From Paenibacillus castaneae (GTDB lineage: Bacteria; Bacillota; Bacilli; Paenibacillales; Paenibacillaceae), in the NCBI RefSeq assembly GCF_002884445.1, contig NZ_KZ614144.1:5412712-5476711 (forward strand): 64,000 nt of DNA, given 5' to 3'. Shown piece after piece: positions 1-8,922 of this stretch. The notes beneath the pieces are model-generated. The model did not search any database. It was given only the letters and a program-made list of their open reading frames with translations, and was not told the origin of the DNA. Numbering within the stretch: the stretch's first letter is position 1; the number at the start of each line of letters is the position of its first letter. The translations under genes were made by a program, and so were the position numbers.

Positions 1-837
1 TTCTTCAACTACGTGCTGAGCGCGCTTTTGAACCGTTTCATCCTTGATAAGATGCTTTGCTGAATTGAATTGCTCTAGATTAATTTGACCGAGCAGCGTA
101 AGATTCGGGAATGCATCCTGCAAATCCTGGACCGCTTGCTCACATTGGCTGCGGCGTTCATTATAAGCCGAATCAACAAGTCCGCGACGCTTATTCGTAT
201 TTCCAATAACAAGCTTGTAGCTGCCCGAATCAAAAGGCACGAGCTCATACTCAAGCGTATCGCACATAAGCAGAATGGCGTGATCCTTCTTGCCGTTCGC
301 AACCGCAAATTGATCCATAATTCCGCATTTTACGCCATTGAATTCATTTTCTGATTTTTGCGCGAGCAATGCGATTTTCACTGTATCCGTTGGCAAGCCT
401 TCAAGCGATTGCAGGGCGTATGCGGTTACCACTTCAATGGAAGCAGAAGAGGATAAGCCTGCGCCATTCGGGATTTCACCATGGTAAAGAAGATCATAAC
501 CGTTTTTGAACACGATACCGCCCTGCAGCAGCTCATTGACAATGCCTTTCGGATAGTTCATCCAGTCGTCAGACTCATCGAAATGGATAGACTCTAATGA
601 GAATTGCTTCGATGCTGGAAAGTTTGTTGTAGCTAGACCCAGCTGATTGTCCGAGCGTTTGCGAATAAGCAGCGTCGTTCCGAACGTTAATGCAGCTGGA
701 AACACGTATCCTCCGTTGTAATCCGTATGTTCGCCAATTAGGTTAACACGGCCGGGAGCATGGAATATGGCGATGTCGCTTGCCTCTCCGCCGTATTGCT
801 GTATAAATTGCTGTGTCAGCTCTTGGAGGTTTGCCAT
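1..837 (-). CDS. galK: Galactokinase, 3' end outside window
   Basis: Phosphorylates galactose to galactose-1-phosphate (Leloir pathway, cytoplasm). The 279 visible codons show the GHMP-kinase signatures in order: the galactokinase signature G-R-V-N-L-I-G-E-H-T-D-Y near residue 29, then the glycine/serine-rich ATP loop P-N-G-A-G-L-S-S-S-A-S near residue 115. Galactokinases are usually about 390 residues, so roughly 110 C-terminal residues lie beyond the left edge. The ATG at 837 follows AAAGGAACG. It is divergent from an AraC-family gene, which is a plausible regulator. Identity is confident; the truncation is a window effect, not a mutation. Confidence 0.95.
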   Translation of the reverse strand, partial: MANLQELTQQFIQQYGGEASDIAIFHAPGRVNLIGEHTDYNGGYVFPAALTFGTTLLIRKRSDNQLGLATTNFPASKQFSLESIHFDESDDWMNYPKGIVNELLQGGIVFKNGYDLLYHGEIPNGAGLSSSASIEVVTAYALQSLEGLPTDTVKIALLAQKSENEFNGVKCGIMDQFAVANGKKDHAILLMCDTLEYELVPFDSGSYKLVIGNTNKRRGLVDSAYNERRSQCEQAVQDLQDAFPNLTLLGQINLEQFNSAKHLIKDETVQKRAQHVVEE

Positions 838-951
838 TTGCTATCACGTTCCTTTTATCAGTTTTTTTGTCTTTGTTTTCATTATCAGTATAAGGTAAGA
901 CAAATCAAAACGAAATGGCGGTAAGTGCTTTTTGTATGGATTAATGTGACT

Positions 952-1020
952 TTCAGGTTTGAGATTGGACATGCTATGATAGTGGAAATAAGGTATTAGA
1001 TAACGATACCATACTCATAT
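952..1020 (+). promoter_or_regulatory. Putative sigma-A promoter and operator-like repeats ahead of the AraC gene
   Basis: TTCAGG (952-957), a 17-base spacer and TATGAT (975-980) form a weak-to-moderate sigma-A promoter reading rightwards. Just downstream, GGTAT and ATACC form an inverted repeat (about 992-1012), followed by the interrupted palindrome ACCAT/ATGGT. The short repeats could be the regulator's own binding site. This is inference from spacing only. Confidence 0.35.
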
Positions 1021-1038
1021 GGTGGAGGTGTAAAAAAG

Positions 1039-1908
1039 TTGCGGCAGGATATGTATACGGTAGCTTCTAATCCAGTAATTACGCATGAGGAGAACCGTCA
1101 TTTGAAAGTATGGTTTGCCGGCGAGAGCCAGACGAAGCCGCTGCACAGACTGGGACCAAAAGTATATGACTTCTATTTAATGCATATCGTGCTGGAGGGC
1201 AAGGGTACGTTTAGCTGCGGCGGGAAAACTTATAATCTGTCTGCTGGGCATACCTTTCTCATCGAGCCGGAGCAGTTGATCAGCTATGAATCAGACCATC
1301 AAGAGCCTTGGCGGTACCGTTGGGTAGCGTTTAACGGAGAGCTTGCTGCCGAGCTCGTTGCTGCTGCTGGATTCTCAAGTGAGCAGCAGATCGTCTTCGC
1401 AGCAGACAAGCGCCGTGCAAGTGCGTTATTTCGGCAAATATACGAAACATTCCGCCGCGGTGGCGCTGCTGTAGATATGAAAGCGGCTGGCTATATGCAT
1501 CTGCTCTTGGCTGAGTATAAGGCATTGAGGGATGAGCTTAGCGGAAGCTCCCCACGGAGCAGTCATGCAGAAGGAGATCACCTGCTGCAGCAGGTTGTGC
1601 ACTATTTATCGACACAGTATGCGCACCCCGTCTCTATCGAGGATATGGCGGAATCGCTTGGCTACAATCGTGCCTATTTGTCCCGCTTCTTCAAGCAGCG
1701 GTCTGGCGTTTCTCCTGTAACCTTTCTGCTGAATCTGAGAATTGACAAGGCTCGCCATATGCTGCGCGAGCGTCCCGAGCTCACAATTGAGCAAATATCA
1801 GCTTCGGTCGGCTTACAAGATGCTCTTTATTTCTCCAAGCAATTTCGCCGTCTGCACGGCCAGTCACCCAGCGCTTATCGCGAGGCGATGAGAAGCTTGG
1901 GCAATTAG
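1039..1908 (+). CDS. AraC-family transcriptional regulator with N-terminal cupin
   Basis: Cytoplasmic sugar-responsive type regulator of 289 residues. The N-terminal half (about 1-165) looks like an AraC-binding cupin (G-K-G-T-F...L-S-A-G-H-T-F-L-I). The C-terminal 100 residues hold two helix-turn-helix units, with A-E-S-L-G-Y-N-R-A-Y-L-S-R-F-F-K as the first recognition region and I-S-A-S-V-G-L-Q-D-A-L-Y-F-S-K-Q-F as the second. The TTG start at 1039 is preceded by GGTGGAGGTG at 8-9 bases; an ATG at 1051 is a less well spaced alternative. The divergent galK suggests control of galactose or galactoside use, which is inference. Confidence 0.9.
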   Translation: MRQDMYTVASNPVITHEENRHLKVWFAGESQTKPLHRLGPKVYDFYLMHIVLEGKGTFSCGGKTYNLSAGHTFLIEPEQLISYESDHQEPWRYRWVAFNGELAAELVAAAGFSSEQQIVFAADKRRASALFRQIYETFRRGGAAVDMKAAGYMHLLLAEYKALRDELSGSSPRSSHAEGDHLLQQVVHYLSTQYAHPVSIEDMAESLGYNRAYLSRFFKQRSGVSPVTFLLNLRIDKARHMLRERPELTIEQISASVGLQDALYFSKQFRRLHGQSPSAYREAMRSLGN

Positions 1909-2020
1909 TCATTCAACTTCGATACCGCCCTCTCCCAAGCTCAAATTACATATTATTTCGGCGCTTCCTTAGGCTTCATTTTCAAAAAATGGGGTAATAC
2001 TAGTTGAGGGAGTGATACCA

Positions 2021-3250
2021 ATGAAGGAGCTACATACCGGCAACCTATTTTGGCCGAGTACTTTAAGCAGCACTAAACAATATGAACCCTTGAAGCAAAA
2101 CAAAAAAACGCAGGTTGCCATTATTGGCGGCGGTATGTCTGGAACGATATGCGGCTCCGCATTCGTACGCAGCGGTCTTTCTGCCATGGTCCTAGAGCGA
2201 GGTGAAGTCGCTGGGGGCAGCACGTCTGCCAATACTGGTCTGCTTCAATTTTCGAATGATATCATGCTTTGTGATCTAATCGATCAAATTGGCGAGCATG
2301 ACGCGCAGCTCTTTTATAGATCCTGCAGAGATGCGGTAGATATGCTAGCAGATATAGCGGAGGAGCTTCCTGCGGATGTAGGCTTTATAAGAAGGAGCAG
2401 TCTATATTATGCTTCCTCGGAGCAGGATTTGCCTAAGCTGAGAAAGGAATACGAGGCGCTGAAAGCCTGCGGACTCGATGTTGAATTCTGGTCCTCGGAT
2501 GAAATAGCGGCGCATTTCCCATTTCGCAAGTCTGGTGCAATCGTGACACATGGGGACGCTGAGGTGAACCCCTATCAATTCGTCAATGGCTTAGCAGATT
2601 CTGCTGCATTAAATGGTCTGGAAATTCATGAACATACCGATGTCGTCGAGCATGTTACGCTGCCAAATGGACTTCATCGCTTACGTACGGCAGACGGCTT
2701 TGAAATTGAAGCGGAGCATGTCGTTTATGCGATCGGCTATGAGCCCGAGGAGCTGCGAGGCAAGCTGATCAAAGCGGAAATAAACCGTTCCTTCGCACTC
2801 GTAACGCACAAAGAGCCAAGTCTCCAAAGCTGGCATAAGCAATTTCTCATCTGGGAAACAGCGCGTCCTTATTTATATATGCGGACTACGGTTGACGGGC
2901 GCGTGGTCGTTGGAGGTCTAGACGAGGACAACGAGCAGCCGCTTCATAGCGAGTCTGGACGGCATAAACGAAGCGAGAAGCTCATACAGCAGCTTCGAGA
3001 GCTGTTTCCTGATTTAACGGCAGAAATCGAATACGAGTGGAGCGCGACATTCGGAGAATCGCGGGACGGACTGCCCTTTATCGGCGCTGACCCTGCTTGG
3101 AGCAATGTTTATTACTGCCTAGGCTACGGCGGTAACGGAACCGTGTACAGCGTGCTGGCAGCTTATCTGCTTCGCGATCTTATACGCGGCGAAGAGCAGC
3201 CTCTAACCCACATCGTGAAACTAGATCGCAAATCGCTGGCTAATGTATAA
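2021..3250 (+). CDS. FAD-dependent oxidoreductase, DAO family
   Basis: A 409-residue D-amino-acid-oxidase-fold flavoprotein. The dinucleotide-binding motif V-A-I-I-G-G-G-M-S-G begins near residue 33, followed by the E-R-G acidic end of the second strand and G-S-T-S-A-N-T-G-L. The C-terminus has the FAD-contact region G-L-P-F-I-G...Y-C-L-G-Y-G-G-N-G. It probably oxidises an amine or amino acid (YurR/OrdL-like), but the substrate cannot be read from sequence. An in-frame GTG at 2012 lies inside the GAGGGAG ribosome binding site, so the ATG at 2021 is the better start. No obvious partner gene. Confidence 0.85.
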   Translation: MKELHTGNLFWPSTLSSTKQYEPLKQNKKTQVAIIGGGMSGTICGSAFVRSGLSAMVLERGEVAGGSTSANTGLLQFSNDIMLCDLIDQIGEHDAQLFYRSCRDAVDMLADIAEELPADVGFIRRSSLYYASSEQDLPKLRKEYEALKACGLDVEFWSSDEIAAHFPFRKSGAIVTHGDAEVNPYQFVNGLADSAALNGLEIHEHTDVVEHVTLPNGLHRLRTADGFEIEAEHVVYAIGYEPEELRGKLIKAEINRSFALVTHKEPSLQSWHKQFLIWETARPYLYMRTTVDGRVVVGGLDEDNEQPLHSESGRHKRSEKLIQQLRELFPDLTAEIEYEWSATFGESRDGLPFIGADPAWSNVYYCLGYGGNGTVYSVLAAYLLRDLIRGEEQPLTHIVKLDRKSLANV

Positions 3251-3274
3251 GGAGATAGAACACGGCTATTCCGC

Positions 3275-3325
3275 AAAAAGCCTCAAGCCTGCTCTGCACG
3301 TTTTGGCAGCAGTCTTGAGGCTTTT
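3275..3325. terminator. Bidirectional rho-independent terminator
   Basis: AAAAGCCTCAAG and CTTGAGGCTTTT form a 12-bp stem with A- and T-runs at the two ends, between the convergent oxidoreductase and YflT genes. Confidence 0.85.
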
Positions 3326-3335
3326 GGGCAAATGG

Positions 3336-3893
3336 CTATGCGCCTTCAACAATCTTAGAGGCATGGCATTGACGAAATACAGCCTCGGCTTTGCCAAGCC
3401 GCGATAAATCCGGCCCGCCCTCCTTATCCAGCAGCGACTTGCTTTCATCCGTTTCTGCTATCACGATTAAAGAGCCGCTTTGCAGCGCTTGACCGCAAAT
3501 TTGCGATTCTTTATCACTCAGCCCGAGCGTCTGCAAAGATCGCTCATGGTTGCTTCCGCCAAATAGTCCAGACACTGCTAGCGGAAAGGAACCTCCCATA
3601 TACGAAGAGCTGCCATTGATAGGCATAGCCATTGCCGCCGTTAGGCCGAGGCCGTTATAGCCGGTTGCGCCTATTATACCGGTATCATCGAATCCGCCCG
3701 TGCGGTTCGTCATGTCCTCCAATTCACGGAGCTCGTCGGCATGTACATCGCTCTCCGATTCGATGCGTCTGGAATGTTCAGAATCCTTCGCAAGCACGCG
3801 AAGCTCACCCGGTACAAATCCGGCTTGCTCCAGCTGCTGTATCGCTGTTAAGGCTTGCTGCTCGGTTTCAAATATACCAATCTTCCTTGTCAT
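3336..3893 (-). CDS. General stress protein of the YflT/17M family
   Basis: A 185-residue protein. The N-terminus (T-R-K-I-G-I-F-E-T-E-Q-Q-A-L) matches the YflT/GSP17M domain, which is duplicated around a glycine-rich hydrophobic centre (about 85-115, G-A-T-G-Y-N-G-L-G-L-T-A-A-M-A). The second half carries the L-G-L-S-D-K-E-S...G-S-L-I-V-I-A-E-T repeat. Members in Bacillus belong to the SigB general stress regulon, but their biochemical role is unknown. I did not find a convincing SigB promoter upstream. The ATG at 3893 follows CCGGGAGGAAATC. Confidence 0.8.
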   Translation of the reverse strand: MTRKIGIFETEQQALTAIQQLEQAGFVPGELRVLAKDSEHSRRIESESDVHADELRELEDMTNRTGGFDDTGIIGATGYNGLGLTAAMAMPINGSSSYMGGSFPLAVSGLFGGSNHERSLQTLGLSDKESQICGQALQSGSLIVIAETDESKSLLDKEGGPDLSRLGKAEAVFRQCHASKIVEGA

Positions 3894-4148
3894 GTGATTT
3901 CCTCCCGGAGTCCATTGCGAGTGCCAAAATGGATTTCGTAAGCAGCCAGTTTAAAGCGCTGGCTTCTTCAAGCGCACTAGCTAAGACTGGTATGCCCTAT
4001 TTATGACGAAATGAGTCGGTTTTCGCGGTAATACAGGATGAAAGGCAGAAAGAGTTGTCTAATGCAAAGCGTAGGTTGCTCAACCTTGAAGTTCAGGTTA
4101 TGATGTAGAAATATACGTTGGAAAATCGGACAAGCAGGAGGCAAAGCG

Positions 4149-5342
4149 ATGATTCATCGAATGCTTCGCTATCCCGCAGGATGGGAATGGCATGTTCTGC
4201 AGCAATCTAAGCAACAGGCTGTAAGGCAAGGGCCACTGCCTAGCAGGAAAGATAGCATGAAACAAACGGCTGTCTCGCAGGAAGAACAGCGAGCTAGCAA
4301 AGCAGCCGCCAATAAAGAAGAAATAGAAGTTTCCAAAGAAAATACAGATGAGCTGAAACAAATGTTTCCAGAGAGCGCGGCATGGATTGACGAATGCTCT
4401 GGCAGGAAGACGAATAATTTCTCCCTGGGCGAAGCTCCTTCCTCTGGCCCTATCCTTTATGGCACATTAATGATTCAAGTATCGGAAAATCAGTTTGACA
4501 TTCAGCCCCTTCATTTCTGGCTGTCACAGCAGAAACTGATCACCATGCATGATGATATGCGGCCAGCGCTGCGGCTTCAATCATCGGAGCATACATTGAA
4601 GCTGAATAACTGCGGTACACCCCAGGAAGCCTTTTTCGTTATGCTCAGTACGCTTCTTGAAACCTTTCATACAGGGCTGGATGAATTTGAGACGCGTTTG
4701 GGCGAACTTGAGTCTTCCATGCGGATACGTAATCGAACCGGCTTGATCAACATTATTATCGAGCGCCGTTATGAGCTGCTGCATTGGAATCATCTATTCG
4801 TCCCGCTGCGGGAACTGCATGGCGCTGCCAAAGAAGCATTTATGGAAGAACTGACTGAATCGGAAGGCTATAAGCGAATTACATACAAGCTTGAGAGAAT
4901 TGAAACACTTCTTAAGCATTATGCGCATGAGATTGATACGCTTATATCAGTGGACGATGCGATCGCCAGCTTCAGAGGCAATGATATTATGAAAACCTTA
5001 ACCATCTTCACGGTGATGATTCTGCCGGCTACAGTTGCTGGTGCCATATGGGGCGCTAACTTCGAGAATTTGCCTTTGATTAGTTACGGATGGGGATTTA
5101 ACGGAATGATTGCCCTCATTGTCATTATTACCATTTTGATCTATATTTGGCTGTGGAGAAAAGGCTGGACTGGCGATTTGCTTAATGCGCGCAAACCGCA
5201 AGAAATCATTGCTGAGGATGCCCCAGAGAGCAGTGAGCTTCTGGGCAGAAAGCGATCTAAACGATCATCCAAAAAAACACATGCCTCCAAGAAAGAGCTG
5301 CGGCCTACTGCCAATGGGCTTTCTCGTCGGAATCGCACCTAG
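4149..5342 (+). CDS. CorA-family divalent metal transporter with GAN in place of GMN
   Basis: A 397-residue membrane protein. It has a long charged N-terminal tail (about 1-85), a cytosolic alpha/beta funnel domain, the long stalk helix (about 180-275) and two C-terminal transmembrane helices (about 283-305 and 318-337). The end of TM1 reads I-W-G-A-N-F-E-N-L-P. CorA proteins carry Gly-Met-Asn followed by acidic F-E/F-K residues here, so the filter Met is Ala. About 55 lysine/serine-rich residues follow TM2. The ATG follows GGAGG at 4137-4141. It probably transports Mg2+ or another divalent cation, but the filter change makes the ion uncertain. Confidence 0.8.
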   Translation: MIHRMLRYPAGWEWHVLQQSKQQAVRQGPLPSRKDSMKQTAVSQEEQRASKAAANKEEIEVSKENTDELKQMFPESAAWIDECSGRKTNNFSLGEAPSSGPILYGTLMIQVSENQFDIQPLHFWLSQQKLITMHDDMRPALRLQSSEHTLKLNNCGTPQEAFFVMLSTLLETFHTGLDEFETRLGELESSMRIRNRTGLINIIIERRYELLHWNHLFVPLRELHGAAKEAFMEELTESEGYKRITYKLERIETLLKHYAHEIDTLISVDDAIASFRGNDIMKTLTIFTVMILPATVAGAIWGANFENLPLISYGWGFNGMIALIVIITILIYIWLWRKGWTGDLLNARKPQEIIAEDAPESSELLGRKRSKRSSKKTHASKKELRPTANGLSRRNRT

Positions 5343-5348
5343 ACAAAT

Positions 5349-5395
5349 AAAAGTCCGCTTGCTGAGAGAAGAACTCAACAGGCGGACTTTTTTAT
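5349..5395. terminator. Rho-independent terminator after the CorA-like gene
   Basis: AAAAGTCCGC (5349-5358) pairs with GCGGACTTTT (5382-5391), extended inward by an imperfect stem and followed by T residues. It also serves the convergent Gfo/Idh gene. Confidence 0.85.
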
Positions 5396-5410
5396 TGATA
5401 CGTAAACAGC

Positions 5411-6379
5411 CTAAAGCTTCACTGGCAGGCCGGTGCGCGCCGATTCATTAGCGGCAAGCGTCACTAGGTGCGTCAGCCAAGCGTCTTCGTAGGTAGAGCG
5501 GATTTTCGATTTATCCCCTGTACGAACTGCATGCAGGAATGCATCATTTTCCAGCTCATAAGGATTGCTGCGGTTGGCATAATCTGTTCTGCCCCCCGCT
5601 TCCACATCGACCAAACCGCCATGGCCCAGCTCAAGCACACCTTTATTGGTGTAAATATGCAGTCCCGAGCGGTCTCCTGCTGAAATGGCACATGTATTGC
5701 TTATTGTTGCAACCGCGCCTGAAGCCAGCTTAAGCGTAACGGTACCGACATCAGGAACAGAAACGCCCTCCTCTATGCTGGACATGATCCGATCCCCATA
5801 AGCAGCATAAACCTCGCTCACTTCTCCCACTGTGTAACGCAGCAAATCGACGATGTGAGTCGTCTGCTCGACGAATTGGCCGCCTGAGCCTTCCATTCTC
5901 CGCCACCAGCTTACACCCGGCATGGAGCCCATCCAATAACCTAGCGCCATACCCACCGTGCGCTCTCGCAGCAGCTCTCTCGCACGGTCTGTGCCGTCCA
6001 TATATCGGAAGTGATAACCAACCGATGTTATCAACTCTTTTGCTTCAATTTTTTTCAATATTGCATATGGCTCCTGCTCATTAACGCCAATAGGCTTCTC
6101 AACCAAGAAAGGTATGCTTCTTTCAATTAGAGCATTCTCAGCTTCACCATGCGCAAATGGCGGTACGCATATGTATACTGCGTCCAGCTTGCGATCATCA
6201 AGCATATTATGAATTGAATCATAGCCTCGCGCACCAGCAAACTGCGATGCTGCGCTATCAGCCTTTTGTTGGCTTGTCGCAACGAAAGCAGCTACCTGCA
6301 CGCCCTCGATTTTCGATAGCTTCTCCGCATGCATCATACCAAACCAGCCTGTACCTATAATTCCTATCTGAAGCGTCAT
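5411..6379 (-). CDS. Gfo/Idh/MocA family oxidoreductase
   Basis: A predicted NAD(P)-dependent sugar or inositol dehydrogenase of 322 residues. The Rossmann motif I-G-I-I-G-T-G-W-F-G lies at residues 5-14, the family motif E-K-P-I-G near residue 92, and the C-terminal alpha/beta domain has G-G-Q-F-V-E-Q-T-T-H-I-V-D-L. The open frame continues upstream, but the ATG at 6379 is preceded by AAAGGGGAT and starts directly before the Rossmann strand. Substrate unknown; it is a monocistronic unit. Confidence 0.9.
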   Translation of the reverse strand: MTLQIGIIGTGWFGMMHAEKLSKIEGVQVAAFVATSQQKADSAASQFAGARGYDSIHNMLDDRKLDAVYICVPPFAHGEAENALIERSIPFLVEKPIGVNEQEPYAILKKIEAKELITSVGYHFRYMDGTDRARELLRERTVGMALGYWMGSMPGVSWWRRMEGSGGQFVEQTTHIVDLLRYTVGEVSEVYAAYGDRIMSSIEEGVSVPDVGTVTLKLASGAVATISNTCAISAGDRSGLHIYTNKGVLELGHGGLVDVEAGGRTDYANRSNPYELENDAFLHAVRTGDKSKIRSTYEDAWLTHLVTLAANESARTGLPVKL

Positions 6380-6528
6380 AGATGAATCCCCTTTCAGAAT
6401 GATCTTATATGATCGATTATACGTGCCAGTATGAGAGTAAGTCCATTTATTATCCGCTGGTACCCATTTTCCCGCTCTTTCATACACTACTATATCTAAG
6501 GAATGCGGTCTTTGAGCGGAGGGATGAA

Positions 6529-7347
6529 ATGGGGAAAATCAAACGAAATACGTATCAAGAACCGCAAGAGCTGGATTTCCGCACTGCCCTGTTTTTGGCT
6601 GCTGTTTGCGGACAAACGTATGTACAATTCACGAACAAGAACGGCTTGTTTCTAGTACCAAAAACGTACCACCTAGCAGGGGAATTTTCGGCAAAAGGAA
6701 TTGATGACAGCGAGGAACGTTTTGGATTTGTGCTCACTTCTCCTCGAGCTTCCGTCCTTGCCTTTCGGGGCAGCGGATCTACCGTAGACTGGGTTTCTGA
6801 TTTCATTGCCCAACAAACCGCATATCAGCCTGTTAAAGATGCCGGCCTCACTCACAAAGGCTTTACTGACATTTATATGTCTACAAGAAATCAAATTTTC
6901 GACATTGTGAACCAGCTGCCTAAGGATATACCGCTATTTATTACAGGCCACAGCCTCGGAGGAGCGGTTTCTACACTTGCAGCACTCGATCTTGCTAGCA
7001 ATTCCGCGTTCACAGAGCCTATCGTATACACCTTTGGTGCGCCAAGAGTAGGTGACCCAAAGTTCGCAAACCATTATAACTCGCTGATCGCGACACATTG
7101 GCGCTTTCAGAATGAATTCGATATTGTTCCGCATCTTCCGACACTCGTATATCAATCCCCTAATACGAAGCAAACCTATTATTACATGCATGTGAAGGGT
7201 GAAGTTAAGCGTTCTTTCCGCATGGGCTCCGTCTCTGGAAACCATGTCCTCTCCAGTTACTTCTCTGATCTCGCGAAAGAAGACCCTGCTTTCGCTATGT
7301 CGATATGCGCGGATCCCCCTGGGTTTTGCCCAGCATTAGTATTTTAA
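6529..7347 (+). CDS. Lipase, class 3 (alpha/beta hydrolase)
   Basis: A 272-residue esterase or triacylglycerol lipase. The nucleophile elbow I-T-G-H-S-L-G-G-A is clear, the acid is in the N-E-F-D-I-V-P-H-L-P stretch typical of class 3 lipases, and the catalytic His is likely in S-G-N-H-V-L. L-A-F-R-G-S-G-S-T-V-D-W supplies the oxyanion region. There is no signal peptide, so it may act inside the cell or leave by a non-Sec route. The in-frame ATG at 6529 follows GGAGGG; an upstream extension to 6409 has no ribosome binding site. Confidence 0.9.
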   Translation: MGKIKRNTYQEPQELDFRTALFLAAVCGQTYVQFTNKNGLFLVPKTYHLAGEFSAKGIDDSEERFGFVLTSPRASVLAFRGSGSTVDWVSDFIAQQTAYQPVKDAGLTHKGFTDIYMSTRNQIFDIVNQLPKDIPLFITGHSLGGAVSTLAALDLASNSAFTEPIVYTFGAPRVGDPKFANHYNSLIATHWRFQNEFDIVPHLPTLVYQSPNTKQTYYYMHVKGEVKRSFRMGSVSGNHVLSSYFSDLAKEDPAFAMSICADPPGFCPALVF

Positions 7348-7369
7348 AATGAATAACGTTTATCAAAAA

Positions 7370-7437
7370 AAATAGTGAGTACATTCTCACCCGCCATGAA
7401 TCGATCTTCACGGAGATAGAGATTGTCCTCACTATTT
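7370..7437. terminator. Weak bidirectional terminator-like inverted repeat
   Basis: AAATAGTGAG (7370-7379) and CTCACTATTT (7428-7437) are perfectly complementary around a 48-base loop, between the convergent lipase and hemolysin III genes. The long loop makes termination less certain. Confidence 0.45.
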
Positions 7438-7440
7438 CTA

Positions 7441-8085
7441 TTATGCCGGCAGCACATAGAGCAGGATAGCAAAAAAATGTACGATAGATCCGCCAAGCAC
7501 GAACAAATGCCATACGGCATGATGATACGGAAAGCTGCGCCACATATAAAATACCGTTCCAAACGTATAAAGCAATCCGCCCGTCACTAGCAGCTGTACG
7601 CCCCCGGGGGCTAAATGAGCCGTAAGCGGCTTCCAAGCAAACACAATAATCCAGCCCATTGCGATATAGACAAGCGTTGAGGTAAATAAATATTTAGATG
7701 CGAAAAACGACTTGAATACGACACCAAACACCGCCGCGCCCCAGACAATGCCGAACAGCACCCAGCCTAGGCTTCCCTTTACGATATGGAATAAAATTGG
7801 CGTGTACGTTCCAGCAATGAATACATATATAAACGAATGGTCGAGTGATTCGAACACTCGCTTTGCTTTTCCCTCAGGAAAGCTATGTACGAGTGTGGAA
7901 GCCGCATATAGCAGAAGCATGGCCGTGCCGTATATGGTGAAGCTGACAACATGAAAGGCGGTACCTTTGGTCGCCGCGAATACGATCAACACGACGAGTG
8001 CAGCAATGCTTAATCCCGTTCCTATGCCATGCGTGACGGCATTAGCGATTTCTTCCCTCTTCGTATACGTATGGGTATTTGCCAT
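7441..8085 (-). CDS. Hemolysin III family membrane protein (PAQR/TrhA-like)
   Basis: A 214-residue protein with about seven hydrophobic helices. The PAQR family residues are visible: E-E-I-A-N-A-V-T-H-G near the N-terminus, S-T-L-V-H-S-F after the second helix, L-D-H-S-F-I-Y-V-F-I-A-G-T-Y-T-P in the third, and Y-H-H-A-V-W-H-L-F-V-L near the end. The conserved Ser/Asp/His set suggests a Zn-dependent membrane hydrolase fold. In bacteria the family is linked to membrane energy and fluidity homeostasis; the haemolysin name is historical. Confidence 0.9.
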   Translation of the reverse strand: MANTHTYTKREEIANAVTHGIGTGLSIAALVVLIVFAATKGTAFHVVSFTIYGTAMLLLYAASTLVHSFPEGKAKRVFESLDHSFIYVFIAGTYTPILFHIVKGSLGWVLFGIVWGAAVFGVVFKSFFASKYLFTSTLVYIAMGWIIVFAWKPLTAHLAPGGVQLLVTGGLLYTFGTVFYMWRSFPYHHAVWHLFVLGGSIVHFFAILLYVLPA

Positions 8086-8163
8086 AGGCCTCTCACCTCC
8101 AACGTCGTTAGCAAGCCTGTAAGAAGCTTGAAAAACGGCTTGCTCTCCCCTTAGTTTAAAGGA

Positions 8164-8859
8164 TCATACCCAGCCTTTCAACCATTCGCTCATACGGTTA
8201 ATTGTTTTATCCAAATTGCAGACCGCTTCGTGGTCGGTATAGGGCTGAGTATGGCGGAAATAATCAGCATGCCCGCCAATCATCTGTATCCCTTCTACAT
8301 ATCCAGGCGCATACTTCAAACGGTTCCAGCGCGGCATCGAGAAGCCGCTTCTGCTCCACCCGCCCCAGCTGCCTATACGGCTAATGGGATCATTGATTTT
8401 GCCGAGGCTGTCAATCGAGTGGAAATAACTGACCCGATCCTGCAGCAGTGGTTCTATTGGCGTTCGCGGTGAACCGATCTGTACGATACGGAAATCCTTG
8501 ACCTCGTTTTTTTCGTGCAGCATTTTTGCAGCTTGATATGCTGCGGCGCCACCGCCGCTGTGTCCAATTAACAGCACCTTGTCGCTTGTCAGCGTCTGTT
8601 TAATTTGCTTCATTGCCTGCTGGCCTCCCACACGTCCGGCCGTCATTCGATTAGACAAATCACTTCTTACCTCGAGCACTTGTTTAACCAAGCTGCGACT
8701 TGCGTCTCCATAAGGAAGCAGCACATGAATGGAGGGCGCTACACCGTCATTTTGGAAAAGCTTCTCGAGTTTTATTTTGCATTCATTGAACAATGTGTTT
8801 GAGGTTGCTACACCAGCGAGCAAATATATACTCATGCGTGATGGTTTTATCGTAGTCAC
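8164..8859 (-). CDS. Alpha/beta hydrolase, lipase-like
   Basis: A 231-residue protein. V-L-L-I-G-H-S-G-G-G-A-A-A-Y forms a nucleophile elbow. I-V-Q-I-G-S-P-R-T-P-I and I-G-G-H-A-D-Y-F may supply the later acid and His. No signal peptide. The GTG start at 8859 has GGAGGG seven bases upstream. Orientation and spacing (63 bases) to the GH26-like gene would allow cotranscription. Substrate unknown. Confidence 0.75.
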   Translation of the reverse strand: MTTIKPSRMSIYLLAGVATSNTLFNECKIKLEKLFQNDGVAPSIHVLLPYGDASRSLVKQVLEVRSDLSNRMTAGRVGGQQAMKQIKQTLTSDKVLLIGHSGGGAAAYQAAKMLHEKNEVKDFRIVQIGSPRTPIEPLLQDRVSYFHSIDSLGKINDPISRIGSWGGWSRSGFSMPRWNRLKYAPGYVEGIQMIGGHADYFRHTQPYTDHEAVCNLDKTINRMSEWLKGWV

Positions 8860-8922
8860 AACAGGTCCCTCCGATCATAAAATGTTGTTTTGTCTCTTCA
8901 TTATGTGGGTCTGCAGCCTAAT

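Noticed and set aside
85..354. Open frame opposite the galactokinase gene
   Set aside because: It is antisense to clear GHMP-kinase coding sequence and has no start signals; galK explains the region.
3894..4020. SigB promoter for the YflT stress gene
   Set aside because: A GGGCAT element is present but no GTTT-type -35 lies at the right distance.
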